A stretch of 6,222 nt of DNA from Bacteroidota bacterium (GTDB lineage Bacteria; Bacteroidota; Ignavibacteria; Tepidaquicellales; Tepidaquicellaceae), in assembly GCA_023429265.1 (NCBI GenBank), contig JAEYVS010000110.1:1-6222 (forward strand), written 5' to 3'. Made by a program: the position numbers and the translations under genes. The notes under the pieces are model-generated. The model searched no databases. It saw only the letters and a list, made by a program, of their open reading frames with translations, and was not told the origin of the DNA. Below, one piece after another: positions 1 to 5,047 of this stretch. Every line of letters starts with the position of its first letter. Within the stretch, counting starts at the first letter, position 1.

Positions 1-119
1 TGGACGTCACCAACTCTACAAAAAAGTACAGAGTCGGTGACGTTATAAAATTTAAAGTTGATTATCTTGGAGCGCTTGGTATATTAAACTCCAATTATAT
101 AGAAAAGATTGTAGAGTAA
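1..119 (+). CDS. C-terminus of an alanine/ornithine-racemase-like PLP enzyme (5' truncated)
   Basis: The frame whose codons begin at base 3 is open from the window edge to a TAA at 117-119 and gives the last 38 residues of a protein. The piece reads D-V-T-N-S, then YRVGDVIKFKVDYLGALGI, then NSNYIEKIVE. The pattern of a 'Y-x-V-G-D-x-I-x-F-x-x-D-Y-x-A-L' strand followed by a short 'S-x-Y-(I/V)-E-K' tail matches, from memory, the C-terminal beta domain of the alanine/ornithine racemase family of PLP-dependent enzymes. Those enzymes interconvert D- and L-amino acids for cell-wall precursors or amino-acid catabolism. The catalytic lysine and tyrosine lie outside the window, so the substrate cannot be judged. 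The stop codon directly abuts the stop codon of the opposing msrB gene. A hairpin sits inside this fragment. The family call is moderate because only 38 residues are visible. Confidence 0.6.
   Translation, partial: DVTNSTKKYRVGDVIKFKVDYLGALGILNSNYIEKIVE
4..43. repeat. Inverted repeat (hairpin) within the racemase 3' end
   Basis: ACGTCACC at 4-11 is the exact reverse complement of GGTGACGT at 36-43. After one A/C mismatch (12 against 35) the pairing continues with ACTCT (13-17) against AGAGT (30-34). This gives 13 base pairs around a 12-base, A-rich loop. There is no U-tract directly after it on the plus strand, and the bases visible on the minus-strand side (CCA) do not start one. It is therefore not a textbook intrinsic terminator. 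Its position 77 bases beyond the msrB stop, inside coding sequence, makes it a candidate 3'-end or stabilising structure for the msrB transcript. The pairing is seen directly; the role is inference. Confidence 0.55.
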
Positions 120-728
120 TTACTTTCCCTCTTCTTCCGGTTTAAACTCCAGAGAAACAGAATTTATGCAGTACCTCTTGCCTGTGGGAGGAGGTCCGTC
201 ATCGAATACGTGACCAAGATGTGAACCGCATTTTCCGCAGGTTACTTCAGTCCTTATCATTCCGTGTGATCGGTCTTCAGAAAGCACGATGCTTCCCTCA
301 GTGACCGGCTCAAAAAAGCTCGGCCATCCGCATCCTGATTCAAATTTTGCAGTCGAATAGAAGACAGGATTATTGCACGCATTACAGGTGAATAAACCTG
401 CGTCCTTAAAATCATTATACTTTCCTGTGAATGGACGTTCGGTTCCCTTTTCCCGTAAGACGCGGTACTCCTCGTCCGTAAGCTCTTTCTTCCATTCTTC
501 TTCGGATTTTATTACTTTGTTATTTATATTTTTTTCGTCCATATTTTCTGAGGTTTGATTGCCCGAATCGGATGAATCGGAGACTAAAGTTATGTTTCCG
601 GTAATGCCGCTTTTGACGTTATCTTCCAATGCCCGGCATTCATCACCCGAAAACAGTGTATTCCTGAATGAGAATACAAAAACTCCAATTACTAATAATC
701 CAATAATTAATACCGGTTTTAGTTTCAT
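120..728 (-). CDS. msrB: Membrane-anchored peptide-methionine (R)-S-oxide reductase MsrB
   Basis: This 202-residue protein reduces the R epimer of methionine sulfoxide in proteins back to methionine. Residues 1-22 form a hydrophobic signal or anchor segment (MKLKPVLIIG then LLVIGVFVFSF) with no lipobox. A polar Ser/Asp/Asn-rich linker runs to about residue 73, followed by a complete MsrB domain (about 75-197). Visible motifs are the zinc-binding pairs C115-x2-C118 and C164-x2-C167, the resolving cysteine C133 in SGCGWPSFF (equivalent to E. coli Cys63), the SHGM and HLGHVFDDGP loops, and the catalytic C187 in RYCINS (equivalent to E. coli Cys117). The cytoplasmic E. coli enzyme is 137 residues; the extra length here is the N-terminal anchor and linker, which suggests repair of envelope proteins. 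The ATG start places the hydrophobic segment at the very N-terminus, and no strong Shine-Dalgarno precedes it. The gene is divergent from the GNAT gene and convergent, with zero spacing, with the racemase. Confidence 0.95.
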   Translation of the reverse strand: MKLKPVLIIGLLVIGVFVFSFRNTLFSGDECRALEDNVKSGITGNITLVSDSSDSGNQTSENMDEKNINNKVIKSEEEWKKELTDEEYRVLREKGTERPFTGKYNDFKDAGLFTCNACNNPVFYSTAKFESGCGWPSFFEPVTEGSIVLSEDRSHGMIRTEVTCGKCGSHLGHVFDDGPPPTGKRYCINSVSLEFKPEEEGK

Positions 729-807
729 TGCTGTGTCTTACTTTCATTCGGTAAAACAGCTATGCAGGGAGTTTAGTTTCTTATAAATTAAATATATTTA
801 TATATGA

Positions 808-836
808 TTGAAATGTTAATGGGATAAATTTATATT
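808..836 (+). promoter_or_regulatory. Candidate sigma70-like promoter for the GNAT-OsmC-Rid run
   Basis: TTGAAA (808-813) and TATATT (831-836) are separated by exactly 17 bases, and each differs from the E. coli consensus at one position. Transcription would start near 843, leaving a leader of only about 13 bases before the ATG at 856. That fits the lack of a Shine-Dalgarno there. The surrounding 127-base intergenic region (729-855) is very AT-rich, so a chance match is possible. I see no clear promoter for the divergent msrB gene in the same region. Confidence 0.35.
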
Positions 837-855
837 ACTGGATATTTGATTAATA

Positions 856-1368
856 ATGGATTATGCAGATATTGAAGTAAGGGAGTTTAACCCTGAAACA
901 AATTCCGTTACTGAATTAACAAAGTTACTAAACAGAAGCTATAAGCAGCTTGCTGACCTGGGATTCCGGTATCACGCGACATTCCAGGACGACGAAGTTA
1001 CACGAGACAGGGTCAAAGATGCTTATTGTTTGATCGGAATTAAAGATGGCAGGATCATTGCCACAATCTCATATTATGAGAAATGCGGAAAAGATTATTG
1101 CAGTTGGTATGATAAGAAGGGTGTAGGGCACTTCGGACAGTTTGGGGTATACCCGGCACTACAAAAGAACGGCATTGGCAGCACCTTAATCAGGTTGATC
1201 GAAGAATATTCCCTCAATAATGGAGATGATGAACTTGCCCTGGATACGGCTGAAGGCGCAGAACATCTTATTAAGACCTATCAAAAGCGTGGCTACAGGT
1301 TCATTGAGTATGTGCAATGGCCCATAACTAACTACAGAAGTGTAGTAATGAGCAAAAAACTAAAATAA
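856..1368 (+). CDS. GNAT-family N-acetyltransferase
   Basis: This 170-residue protein has the GNAT fold that transfers an acetyl group from acetyl-CoA to an amine. The acetyl-CoA pyrophosphate loop (motif A) is visible as Q103-K-N-G106-I-G108, which fits (Q/R)-x-x-G-x-(G/A). It follows the beta-4 strand GHFGQFGVYPAL (91-102), typical of the family ('v.P..q..GiG..Li'). The later segment around Y142-Q-K-R-G-Y-R-F (142-149) is the usual 'Y.k.GF' turn near the CoA site. The N-terminal half (about 15-65) probably forms the acceptor side and gives no specificity clue. The length is normal for a single-domain GNAT. It starts at the first ATG of the frame and has no recognisable Shine-Dalgarno. The OsmC gene begins 6 bases after its stop, so the two are very probably co-transcribed. 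The substrate is unknown. Confidence 0.88.
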   Translation: MDYADIEVREFNPETNSVTELTKLLNRSYKQLADLGFRYHATFQDDEVTRDRVKDAYCLIGIKDGRIIATISYYEKCGKDYCSWYDKKGVGHFGQFGVYPALQKNGIGSTLIRLIEEYSLNNGDDELALDTAEGAEHLIKTYQKRGYRFIEYVQWPITNYRSVVMSKKLK

Positions 1369-1374
1369 TATTAT

Positions 1375-1815
1375 ATGAGCAATGGAAAAGAGATTACAGC
1401 GGTATTAAATCCGGAGGATAAGTTCACTACACGGATAAATGTAGAAGGTCACGAGATCACGGCAGATGAACCCGGATCATCAGGAGGATACAATAAAGGG
1501 CCGACACCGTACGGTTTATTAGCGTCCGGTCTCGCTGCCTGTACTGTTATGACAATGCAGATGTACACACAAAGGAAGGGCTGGGAGGTAAAAGAATTCA
1601 AAGTTACCGTAACTCACGGCAGGGATTATGCTTCAGACTGCAAAGATTGTGAGGAAGGTAAGGGAGCTCGTATCTATAAGTTTAATTTAACCATTGAAGT
1701 AACCGGCGACCTCACGGACGAACAAAAGCTGAAATTGCTCGATATTGCAAACAAATGCCCTGTCCACCGCACTATGGAGTCACAGATCGAAGTTGAAACA
1801 AAATTTAAAGACTAA
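1375..1815 (+). CDS. OsmC/Ohr-family protein (probable thiol peroxidase-like)
   Basis: This 146-residue protein belongs to the OsmC/Ohr family, whose characterised members are cytoplasmic dimers that reduce organic hydroperoxides with a cysteine pair. Both family cysteines are present: C56 in the helix after GPTPYGLLASGLAAC, and C128 in ANKCPVHRT near the C-terminus. The GPTPYGLL segment and the DEPGSSGGYNKG loop (31-42) are characteristic of the YhfA-like branch. An extra C89-x2-C92 pair lies in an inserted loop before the second half (S-D-C-K-D-C-E-E). I recall this pair in related Bacteroidota proteins, where it could bind metal or form a disulfide. The start is an ATG 6 bases after the GNAT stop with no clear Shine-Dalgarno, consistent with translation coupled to the upstream gene. 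The Rid gene follows after 17 bases. The family call is strong; the physiological substrate is inferred only. Confidence 0.92.
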   Translation: MSNGKEITAVLNPEDKFTTRINVEGHEITADEPGSSGGYNKGPTPYGLLASGLAACTVMTMQMYTQRKGWEVKEFKVTVTHGRDYASDCKDCEEGKGARIYKFNLTIEVTGDLTDEQKLKLLDIANKCPVHRTMESQIEVETKFKD

Positions 1816-1832
1816 ATTAAAACAAATTAATA

Positions 1833-2222
1833 TTGACTGAAAGAAAAAAAGTGAGCGCGGGTACTAAGTGGGGAGATGAAGTCGGCTATTCACGTGCCAT
1901 AAGGGTCGGAAATGTAATTGAGGTGGCAGGTACTACCGCTTTCAAAGAAGGGGAAGTAGTAGGTGTGGGAGATCCTTACTTCCAGGGAATATATATTATC
2001 AAAAAGATCCATAGCGCGCTTTCCGAGCTCGGGGGCAGCCTGAATGATGTAATCAGAACGCGGATATTCATTACGGATATTTCTGCCTGGGATGGTGTAG
2101 CAAAAGCTCACGGAGAATTTTTTTCCGGAATAAAGCCGGCTTCTACAATGGTGGTTGTGTCCGGGCTTGCACATCCTGATATGCTCGTAGAGATAGAGGC
2201 TACAGCTATTTTAGACCAATAA
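1833..2222 (+). CDS. Rid (YjgF/YER057c/UK114)-family protein lacking the catalytic arginine
   Basis: This 129-residue protein has the full length of the trimeric Rid family. Typical segments are GYSRAIRVGNVIEVAGTTA (18-36), the helix with NDVIRTRIFITD (71-82), and the C-terminal strand MLVEIEATAIL (117-127), which carries the conserved glutamate (E120 or E122). In RidA itself the arginine of the 'P-A-R-S' segment (Arg105) binds the substrate carboxylate and is needed for 2-aminoacrylate/imine deaminase activity. Here that segment reads P102-A-S104-T-M, with serine in its place. It is therefore probably one of the Rid subfamilies without the classical deaminase activity, and I give no gene symbol. 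The start is the TTG at 1833, chosen because the preserved E-R-K-K-V-S-A-G-T N-terminus is common in homologues; GTG at 1851 is the alternative. A bidirectional terminator lies directly after the stop. Confidence 0.9.
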   Translation: MTERKKVSAGTKWGDEVGYSRAIRVGNVIEVAGTTAFKEGEVVGVGDPYFQGIYIIKKIHSALSELGGSLNDVIRTRIFITDISAWDGVAKAHGEFFSGIKPASTMVVVSGLAHPDMLVEIEATAILDQ

Positions 2223-2223
2223 A

Positions 2224-2249
2224 AAACCCGGCTGAAATTAACCGGGTTT
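2224..2249. terminator. Bidirectional intrinsic terminator between convergent genes
   Basis: AAACCCGG (2224-2231) pairs perfectly with CCGGGTTT (2242-2249), giving an 8-bp stem with a 10-base loop, placed 1 base after the Rid stop codon. On the plus strand the stem is followed by CTATTT. On the minus strand it runs into six consecutive T residues and then ATTGG, the better U-tract. It can therefore end both the GNAT-OsmC-Rid transcript and the opposing lysine-rich gene, whose stop codon is 31 bases away. Confidence 0.85.
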
Positions 2250-2280
2250 CTATTTAAACTTATTTTAACTGCCCAATAAA

Positions 2281-2988
2281 TTATTCCTTCTTAGGCTCTT
2301 TCTTTACGGGAGTATTGTTATTGCTGCTGTTATCCCGCTTAAATTCTCTTCCGCTGTCATAGCTTGGAGGAGGTGTATATGAGTTATTATTTGAGGAATT
2401 ATTGTTCCTGTTATAAGTCCTTTTTGTCGTTGTTGATTTCTTCTTGGTTCTCTTCTTAGTGTAACTCTTCTTTTTAGAAGTCTTTTTGTTTGTATATTTC
2501 TTCTTAGACTTGGTATTCTTTTTGTTTACACTGGTCTTTTTATTCTTTTTATTACTTGTTACAGTCTTTTCAGTTGTATATTTCTTACCGTTCCAGGTAA
2601 ATGTAGAAAGTCCCTTCTTTTTGGCATCCTTATATGCAGAACCGAAGCTCACATTTTTATAGCTCGCGCTTTCATTGGTAGTCTTCTTGTTGTTGCTTGT
2701 GACGTTCTTCTTGTTGTCGGTGTCTTTTACCGTGGTGTAGGTCTTACCGTTGTACTTGAATGTCTTTAAACCTTTCTTCCTTGCTTCTCTGTATGCATTT
2801 CCAAAGCCTGAAAGATTACTGTTTGTTTTCTTTTTTACTGTTTTTTTCTTTGTGGACTTCTTTTTCTTCTTTCTGTTTTGTTCTATGCTTTCAGTACCGC
2901 TATTGGATGCGTAAGCTGTACTAAAATCAACGACCATACCCCCAAAAAAAGAAAAACAAATCCCCAAAATAAGTGCTCGTATTAACAC
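2281..2988 (-). CDS. Secreted, very lysine-rich protein with two F-x-W-N-G-K-x-Y-T-T motifs
   Basis: I do not recognise a named function. The 235-residue product starts with a Sec-type signal peptide (hydrophobic residues 5-20, probable cleavage after A25-Y-A27), so it should be exported. The mature part is extremely basic: I count 55 lysines and 9 arginines against 14 Asp/Glu in the whole protein. Two copies of a 26-residue motif (61-86 and 114-139) share 17 identical positions, with the pattern F-G-x-A-Y-x-x-A-x-K-K-G-L-x-T-F-x-(Y/W)-N-G-K-x-Y-T-T. They are separated by Asn/Lys/Thr linkers. Residues 141-192 are nearly all K, T, S and N in short KKK(S/T) runs. The tail (193-235) is Asn/Ser-rich with a PPP turn. 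The GTG start is fixed by a strong ribosome binding site. From memory, similar F-x-W-x-G-x-x-Y motifs occur in some phage and bacterial hypothetical proteins. Binding to a polyanion (nucleic acid, LPS or polysaccharide) is a guess from charge alone. Confidence 0.8.
   Translation of the reverse strand: MLIRALILGICFSFFGGMVVDFSTAYASNSGTESIEQNRKKKKKSTKKKTVKKKTNSNLSGFGNAYREARKKGLKTFKYNGKTYTTVKDTDNKKNVTSNNKKTTNESASYKNVSFGSAYKDAKKKGLSTFTWNGKKYTTEKTVTSNKKNKKTSVNKKNTKSKKKYTNKKTSKKKSYTKKRTKKKSTTTKRTYNRNNNSSNNNSYTPPPSYDSGREFKRDNSSNNNTPVKKEPKKE
2572..2649 (-). repeat. Second copy of the 26-residue motif (residues 114-139)
   Basis: This segment encodes S-F-G-S-A-Y-K-D-A-K-K-K-G-L, then S-T-F-T-W-N-G-K-K-Y-T-T. 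It is identical to the first copy at 17 of 26 positions, and most of the remaining differences are conservative (R/K, E/D, Y/W). The copies start 159 bases (53 residues) apart, so each motif plus its low-complexity linker may form one duplicated unit. Confidence 0.8.
2731..2808 (-). repeat. First copy of the 26-residue motif (residues 61-86)
   Basis: This segment encodes G-F-G-N-A-Y-R-E-A-R-K-K-G-L, then K-T-F-K-Y-N-G-K-T-Y-T-T. The first half should be a short amphipathic helix (A-Y-x-x-A) and the second half a beta hairpin around the N-G turn. That would be a compact alpha-beta-beta unit within otherwise disordered sequence. Confidence 0.8.
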
Positions 2989-2993
2989 GCAGC

Positions 2994-3000
2994 CCTCCTT
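2994..3000 (-). promoter_or_regulatory. Strong Shine-Dalgarno deciding the GTG start of the lysine-rich gene
   Basis: On the minus strand AAGGAGG lies 5 bases (GCTGC) before the GTG at 2986-2988. It is the only near-perfect Shine-Dalgarno at a gene start in this window. It supports the non-ATG start and suggests that the lysine-rich protein is translated efficiently. Confidence 0.75.
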
Positions 3001-3022
3001 GTTTGATTAAATTGGTTGACGA

Positions 3023-3052
3023 AAAATGTATAAACATTAGTTAACGGATAAA
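3023..3052 (-). promoter_or_regulatory. Weak Bacteroidota-type promoter candidate for the lysine-rich gene
   Basis: On the minus strand TACATTTT (3023-3030) matches 7 of 8 positions of TAnnTTTG. TTTA (3049-3052), 18 bases upstream, resembles the -33 TTTG element. The leader to the GTG start would be roughly 25-30 bases and would include the Shine-Dalgarno. Both elements are imperfect and the region is AT-rich, so this is only a candidate. Confidence 0.2.
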
Positions 3053-3094
3053 CTTATTACATATATCCCATAAAAACAATACATTTACTCATTT

Positions 3095-3125
3095 TTTGGG
3101 TTTTTAACCGGCTTTTGCAACTTTG
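3095..3125 (+). promoter_or_regulatory. Bacteroidota-type promoter candidate for the secreted HEXXH gene
   Basis: TTTG (3095-3098) is followed after exactly 19 bases by CAACTTTG (3118-3125), which matches TAnnTTTG at 7 of 8 scored or free positions. This spacing and pairing fit the -33/-7 promoter described for Bacteroidota primary sigma factors. Transcription would start near 3130, about 45 bases before the ATG at 3177. If correct, it excludes the upstream in-frame TTG at 3123 as a start codon. The rest of the 3001-3176 intergenic region is AT-rich with no other clear signal. Confidence 0.35.
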
Positions 3126-3176
3126 GTGGCTGATTTTGCGTTATTTTATCCTATATTCTTAAAATTTATCCAAATT

Positions 3177-4157
3177 ATGAGAAATTTATTTATCGGGCTC
3201 ATTTTTGCTCTATTTTCTATAAATAGCTTTTCACAGGGTAATCCTTCAATTCGTTTTGAAGACAAGGTCAGGATCACTGAAGCCTTTAGGATTGCCGAAA
3301 AATTCGCTGATGACATATGGAAGGATTGGACTAATACCCCATTTGTAATATTACTTGTTGATAATGATTATGAATTCCTGATTGGACACACACCACTAAC
3401 GGATGATTTTGCTCCCCTCGGCTATGATGAGATTCTGAAACAGGAAGTATATTACAGGAACCGTACTTTTGATAAAGGACTGCTTGCTACCTTCCCGGCT
3501 GTTGATGGCATCCCAACGGTTGTGATAGGTTTACCTGAGAATACGCAGCTAAATTCTGCCGGATGGACCATAACATTACTGCACGAGTATTTTCACCAAT
3601 ACCAGATGACCAGGCCGGATTATTTTTCTTCTGTCGAATCCTTAGATCTCTCCAAAGGTGACCAGACCGGGATGTGGATGCTAAACTTTCCGTTTCCTTA
3701 CTCATCACAGGAAGCAATCGATCAGGTTTCAAAGGTAAATGCATTATTAAGTAGTCTGATCGTAGATTACGACGAAACTAAATATAATGAGTATATCAAT
3801 GAACGTGAAAAACTAAAGCAGATTTTCGATGAAGAAAACTACAGGTACTTTTCATTTCAGCTGTGGCAGGAGGGGCTTGCGCGTTACACTGAAATGAAAC
3901 TTATGGAAAAACTTAATGATGGGTACGAACCTACAAAAGCCTTTCAGAATCTTTCGGACTATCAGCATATGAACGAGATAATTGTATATGCATTTAAGGA
4001 GTTACAACAAACTCTTAAAAATGCTAAACTAAACGAATATGAAAGAATTTTGTTGTATTCAATAGGAGCTGGTGAAGGATTATTACTTGATAAAGTGAAT
4101 CCACAATGGAAGGAAAAATATTTTACGGAAAAATTTTATATTGAGAATTACTATTAA
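3177..4157 (+). CDS. Secreted putative zinc metallopeptidase (HEXXH protein of unnamed family)
   Basis: This is a 326-residue exported protein. Residues 1-19 are a signal peptide (MRNLFIGLIFALFSINSFS, probable cleavage before Q20). The mature protein has an N-terminal region with the segments FLIGHTPL (67-74) and FAPLGYDE (78-85). The zinc-protease motif H136-E137-Y-F-H140 sits in the hydrophobic helix TLLHEYFHQYQM. Ninety-two residues after the second histidine, W-Q-E232-G-L-A-R-Y-T-E provides a Glu in the style of 'E-G-x-A-x-Y', a likely third zinc ligand as in gluzincins. The C-terminus (about 299-326) has S-I-G-A-G-E-G-L-L-L-D and then N-P-Q-W-K. I recall similar uncharacterised proteins in several phyla but no named family. 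The ATG at 3177 is preferred over the in-frame TTG at 3123 because it puts the signal peptide at the N-terminus. Substrate and activity are unknown. The GroES-like gene follows after 22 bases, so they may be co-transcribed. Confidence 0.8.
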   Translation: MRNLFIGLIFALFSINSFSQGNPSIRFEDKVRITEAFRIAEKFADDIWKDWTNTPFVILLVDNDYEFLIGHTPLTDDFAPLGYDEILKQEVYYRNRTFDKGLLATFPAVDGIPTVVIGLPENTQLNSAGWTITLLHEYFHQYQMTRPDYFSSVESLDLSKGDQTGMWMLNFPFPYSSQEAIDQVSKVNALLSSLIVDYDETKYNEYINEREKLKQIFDEENYRYFSFQLWQEGLARYTEMKLMEKLNDGYEPTKAFQNLSDYQHMNEIIVYAFKELQQTLKNAKLNEYERILLYSIGAGEGLLLDKVNPQWKEKYFTEKFYIENYY

Positions 4158-4179
4158 AGTTATATCTTAAGAGAAGGAT

Positions 4180-4581
4180 ATGGAAATTCAGGAAACGGAC
4201 ATAAATATCAGTGAGGCTGAAAAACTCAGGAACCTCATAATTGTGGGCGACAGGGTTTTAATAAAGCCAAAGACTGCCGATGAAAAAACAAAGACAGGAC
4301 TTTATCTTCCGCTTAATGTACAGGAAAAGGAAGAAGTTCGCTCCGGATTCGTAATGAAAGTGGGACCCGGTTATCCCATACCGATTTCTGTTGAAGGAAT
4401 GGATGAAGAGTGGAAAGGAAGAGAAGATTCTGTGAAGTATATCCCTTTACAGGCAAAAGAAGGTGATATGGCAATATACCTGCATAAAGGAGCTGTAGAA
4501 GTTATATTTCGGGATGAAAAATATTTTATCGTATCTCAGCATTCCATACTTATGATTGAGAGATATGACGATGTTTATTAA
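4180..4581 (+). CDS. Divergent GroES (Cpn10)-family co-chaperone
   Basis: This 133-residue protein contains a recognisable GroES beta-barrel: IIVGDRVLIKPKTADEKTKT (20-39), then G40-L-Y-L-P, then V-R-S-G-F-V-M-K-V-G-P-G (53-64). The later half is KEGDMAIYLHKGAVEVIF (93-110), then E-K-Y-F-I-V-S-Q (113-120) and I-L-M-I. In classical GroES the mobile loop carries an I-V-L tripeptide that docks on GroEL; here L41-Y-L43 occupies that place. After the first half there is an insertion, Y-P-I-P...DEEWKG...V-K-Y-I-P-L (65-90), where classical GroES has the short roof loop, and the N-terminus is extended by about 18 residues. Classical GroES is about 95 residues. I recall this longer form as a conserved second GroES-like protein in Bacteroidota. 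No groEL gene is adjacent. GAGAAGG precedes the ATG with only 2 bases between, an unusually short spacing. Whether it caps GroEL is not shown by the sequence. Confidence 0.87.
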   Translation: MEIQETDINISEAEKLRNLIIVGDRVLIKPKTADEKTKTGLYLPLNVQEKEEVRSGFVMKVGPGYPIPISVEGMDEEWKGREDSVKYIPLQAKEGDMAIYLHKGAVEVIFRDEKYFIVSQHSILMIERYDDVY

Positions 4582-4595
4582 AATAATTCTTATAT

Positions 4596-4601
4596 TATAA
4601 T
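4596..4601 (+). promoter_or_regulatory. Possible -10 element upstream of apaG
   Basis: A perfect TATAAT lies in the 53-base gap between the GroES-like gene and apaG, about 33 bases before the ATG. No convincing -35 element sits 16-18 bases upstream, and the gap is very AT-rich, so apaG could equally be read from the upstream transcript. Confidence 0.22.
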
Positions 4602-4634
4602 TGAAGTAAGTTTTTAAATCATTACACTAATTAT

Positions 4635-5030
4635 ATGACTACGAACATAAATTCAGACACAACGACAAGGGGAATAAGAATTCAGGTATTCCCGGAATTT
4701 GTGCCCGAACATTCGGATACGGATAATAACTCTTACTATTTTAAATATAAAATAGTCATTACTAATAATTCTGCTATAGGCGTGACCATAATGTCACGTC
4801 ACTGGGAAATAATAAATTCCGAAGGCGACGCCGAAGTTGTTGACGGTCCCGGTGTCATCGGAAAGACGCCATACCTCGAGCCCGGCGATGAATTCGAATA
4901 TGAAAGCTACTGCCCTCTGGACACCAGCTGGGGTACAATGGAAGGTACTTACCAGATGCAGGATGATGAAGGTGATACATTCGATGTGGAAATAGGACGT
5001 TTTTACCTCTGTGTTCCGGTTACGGTTTAA
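4635..5030 (+). CDS. apaG: ApaG (DUF525 family) protein
   Basis: This 131-residue protein matches ApaG over its whole length. ApaG is a single fibronectin-III-like beta-sandwich domain, historically linked to Co2+/Mg2+ homeostasis from mutant phenotypes; its biochemical role is not settled. Diagnostic segments are IRIQVFPEFVPEHS (14-27), YKIVITNNSAIGV (38-50), M-S-R-H-W-E-I (53-59), the G71-P-G73-V-I-G76 loop (GxGxxG, proposed to bind phosphate or pyrophosphate groups), YLEPGDEFEYESYCPL (80-95) and GTMEGTYQM (100-108). The length is typical (about 125 residues). The start is the ATG at 4635 with no Shine-Dalgarno. In many proteobacteria apaG lies beside ksgA and apaH; neither is present here. 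The glycosyltransferase gene begins 17 bases after the stop. Confidence 0.95.
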   Translation: MTTNINSDTTTRGIRIQVFPEFVPEHSDTDNNSYYFKYKIVITNNSAIGVTIMSRHWEIINSEGDAEVVDGPGVIGKTPYLEPGDEFEYESYCPLDTSWGTMEGTYQMQDDEGDTFDVEIGRFYLCVPVTV

Positions 5031-5047
5031 AATTATGTACATAGCAC

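Noticed and set aside
373..786. Plus-strand open frames (373-558 and 559-786) antisense to msrB
   Set aside because: They lie mostly or wholly inside the strongly conserved msrB coding sequence, have biased Ser/Phe composition typical of antisense frames, and show no recognisable domain.
1890..2174. Minus-strand open frame of 94 codons antisense to the Rid gene
   Set aside because: The Rid protein in the opposite strand is conserved over its full length. The antisense product shows no motif and is not linked to other minus-strand genes.
2431..2565. T/C-rich low-complexity DNA that could be taken for a tandem repeat or CRISPR-like array
   Set aside because: It is the lysine-codon-rich part of the minus-strand gene (AAA/AAG runs read in reverse). 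There is no regular repeat-spacer periodicity.
3067..3100. Weak stem of CCCATAAAA against TTTTTTGGG followed by five T residues, resembling a terminator
   Set aside because: It has only three GC pairs, a mismatch and a 16-base loop, and lies in a divergent intergenic region with no transcript to end. It is probably chance in AT-rich sequence.
3123..3176. In-frame upstream TTG start that would add 18 residues to the HEXXH protein
   Set aside because: It would bury the signal peptide behind extra residues, has no ribosome binding site, and overlaps a promoter candidate. The ATG at 3177 gives a normal signal peptide.
3487..3744. Minus-strand open frame of 85 codons antisense to the HEXXH gene
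   Set aside because: It overlaps the HEXXH-encoding region and has no signal or family features, so it is a shadow frame.
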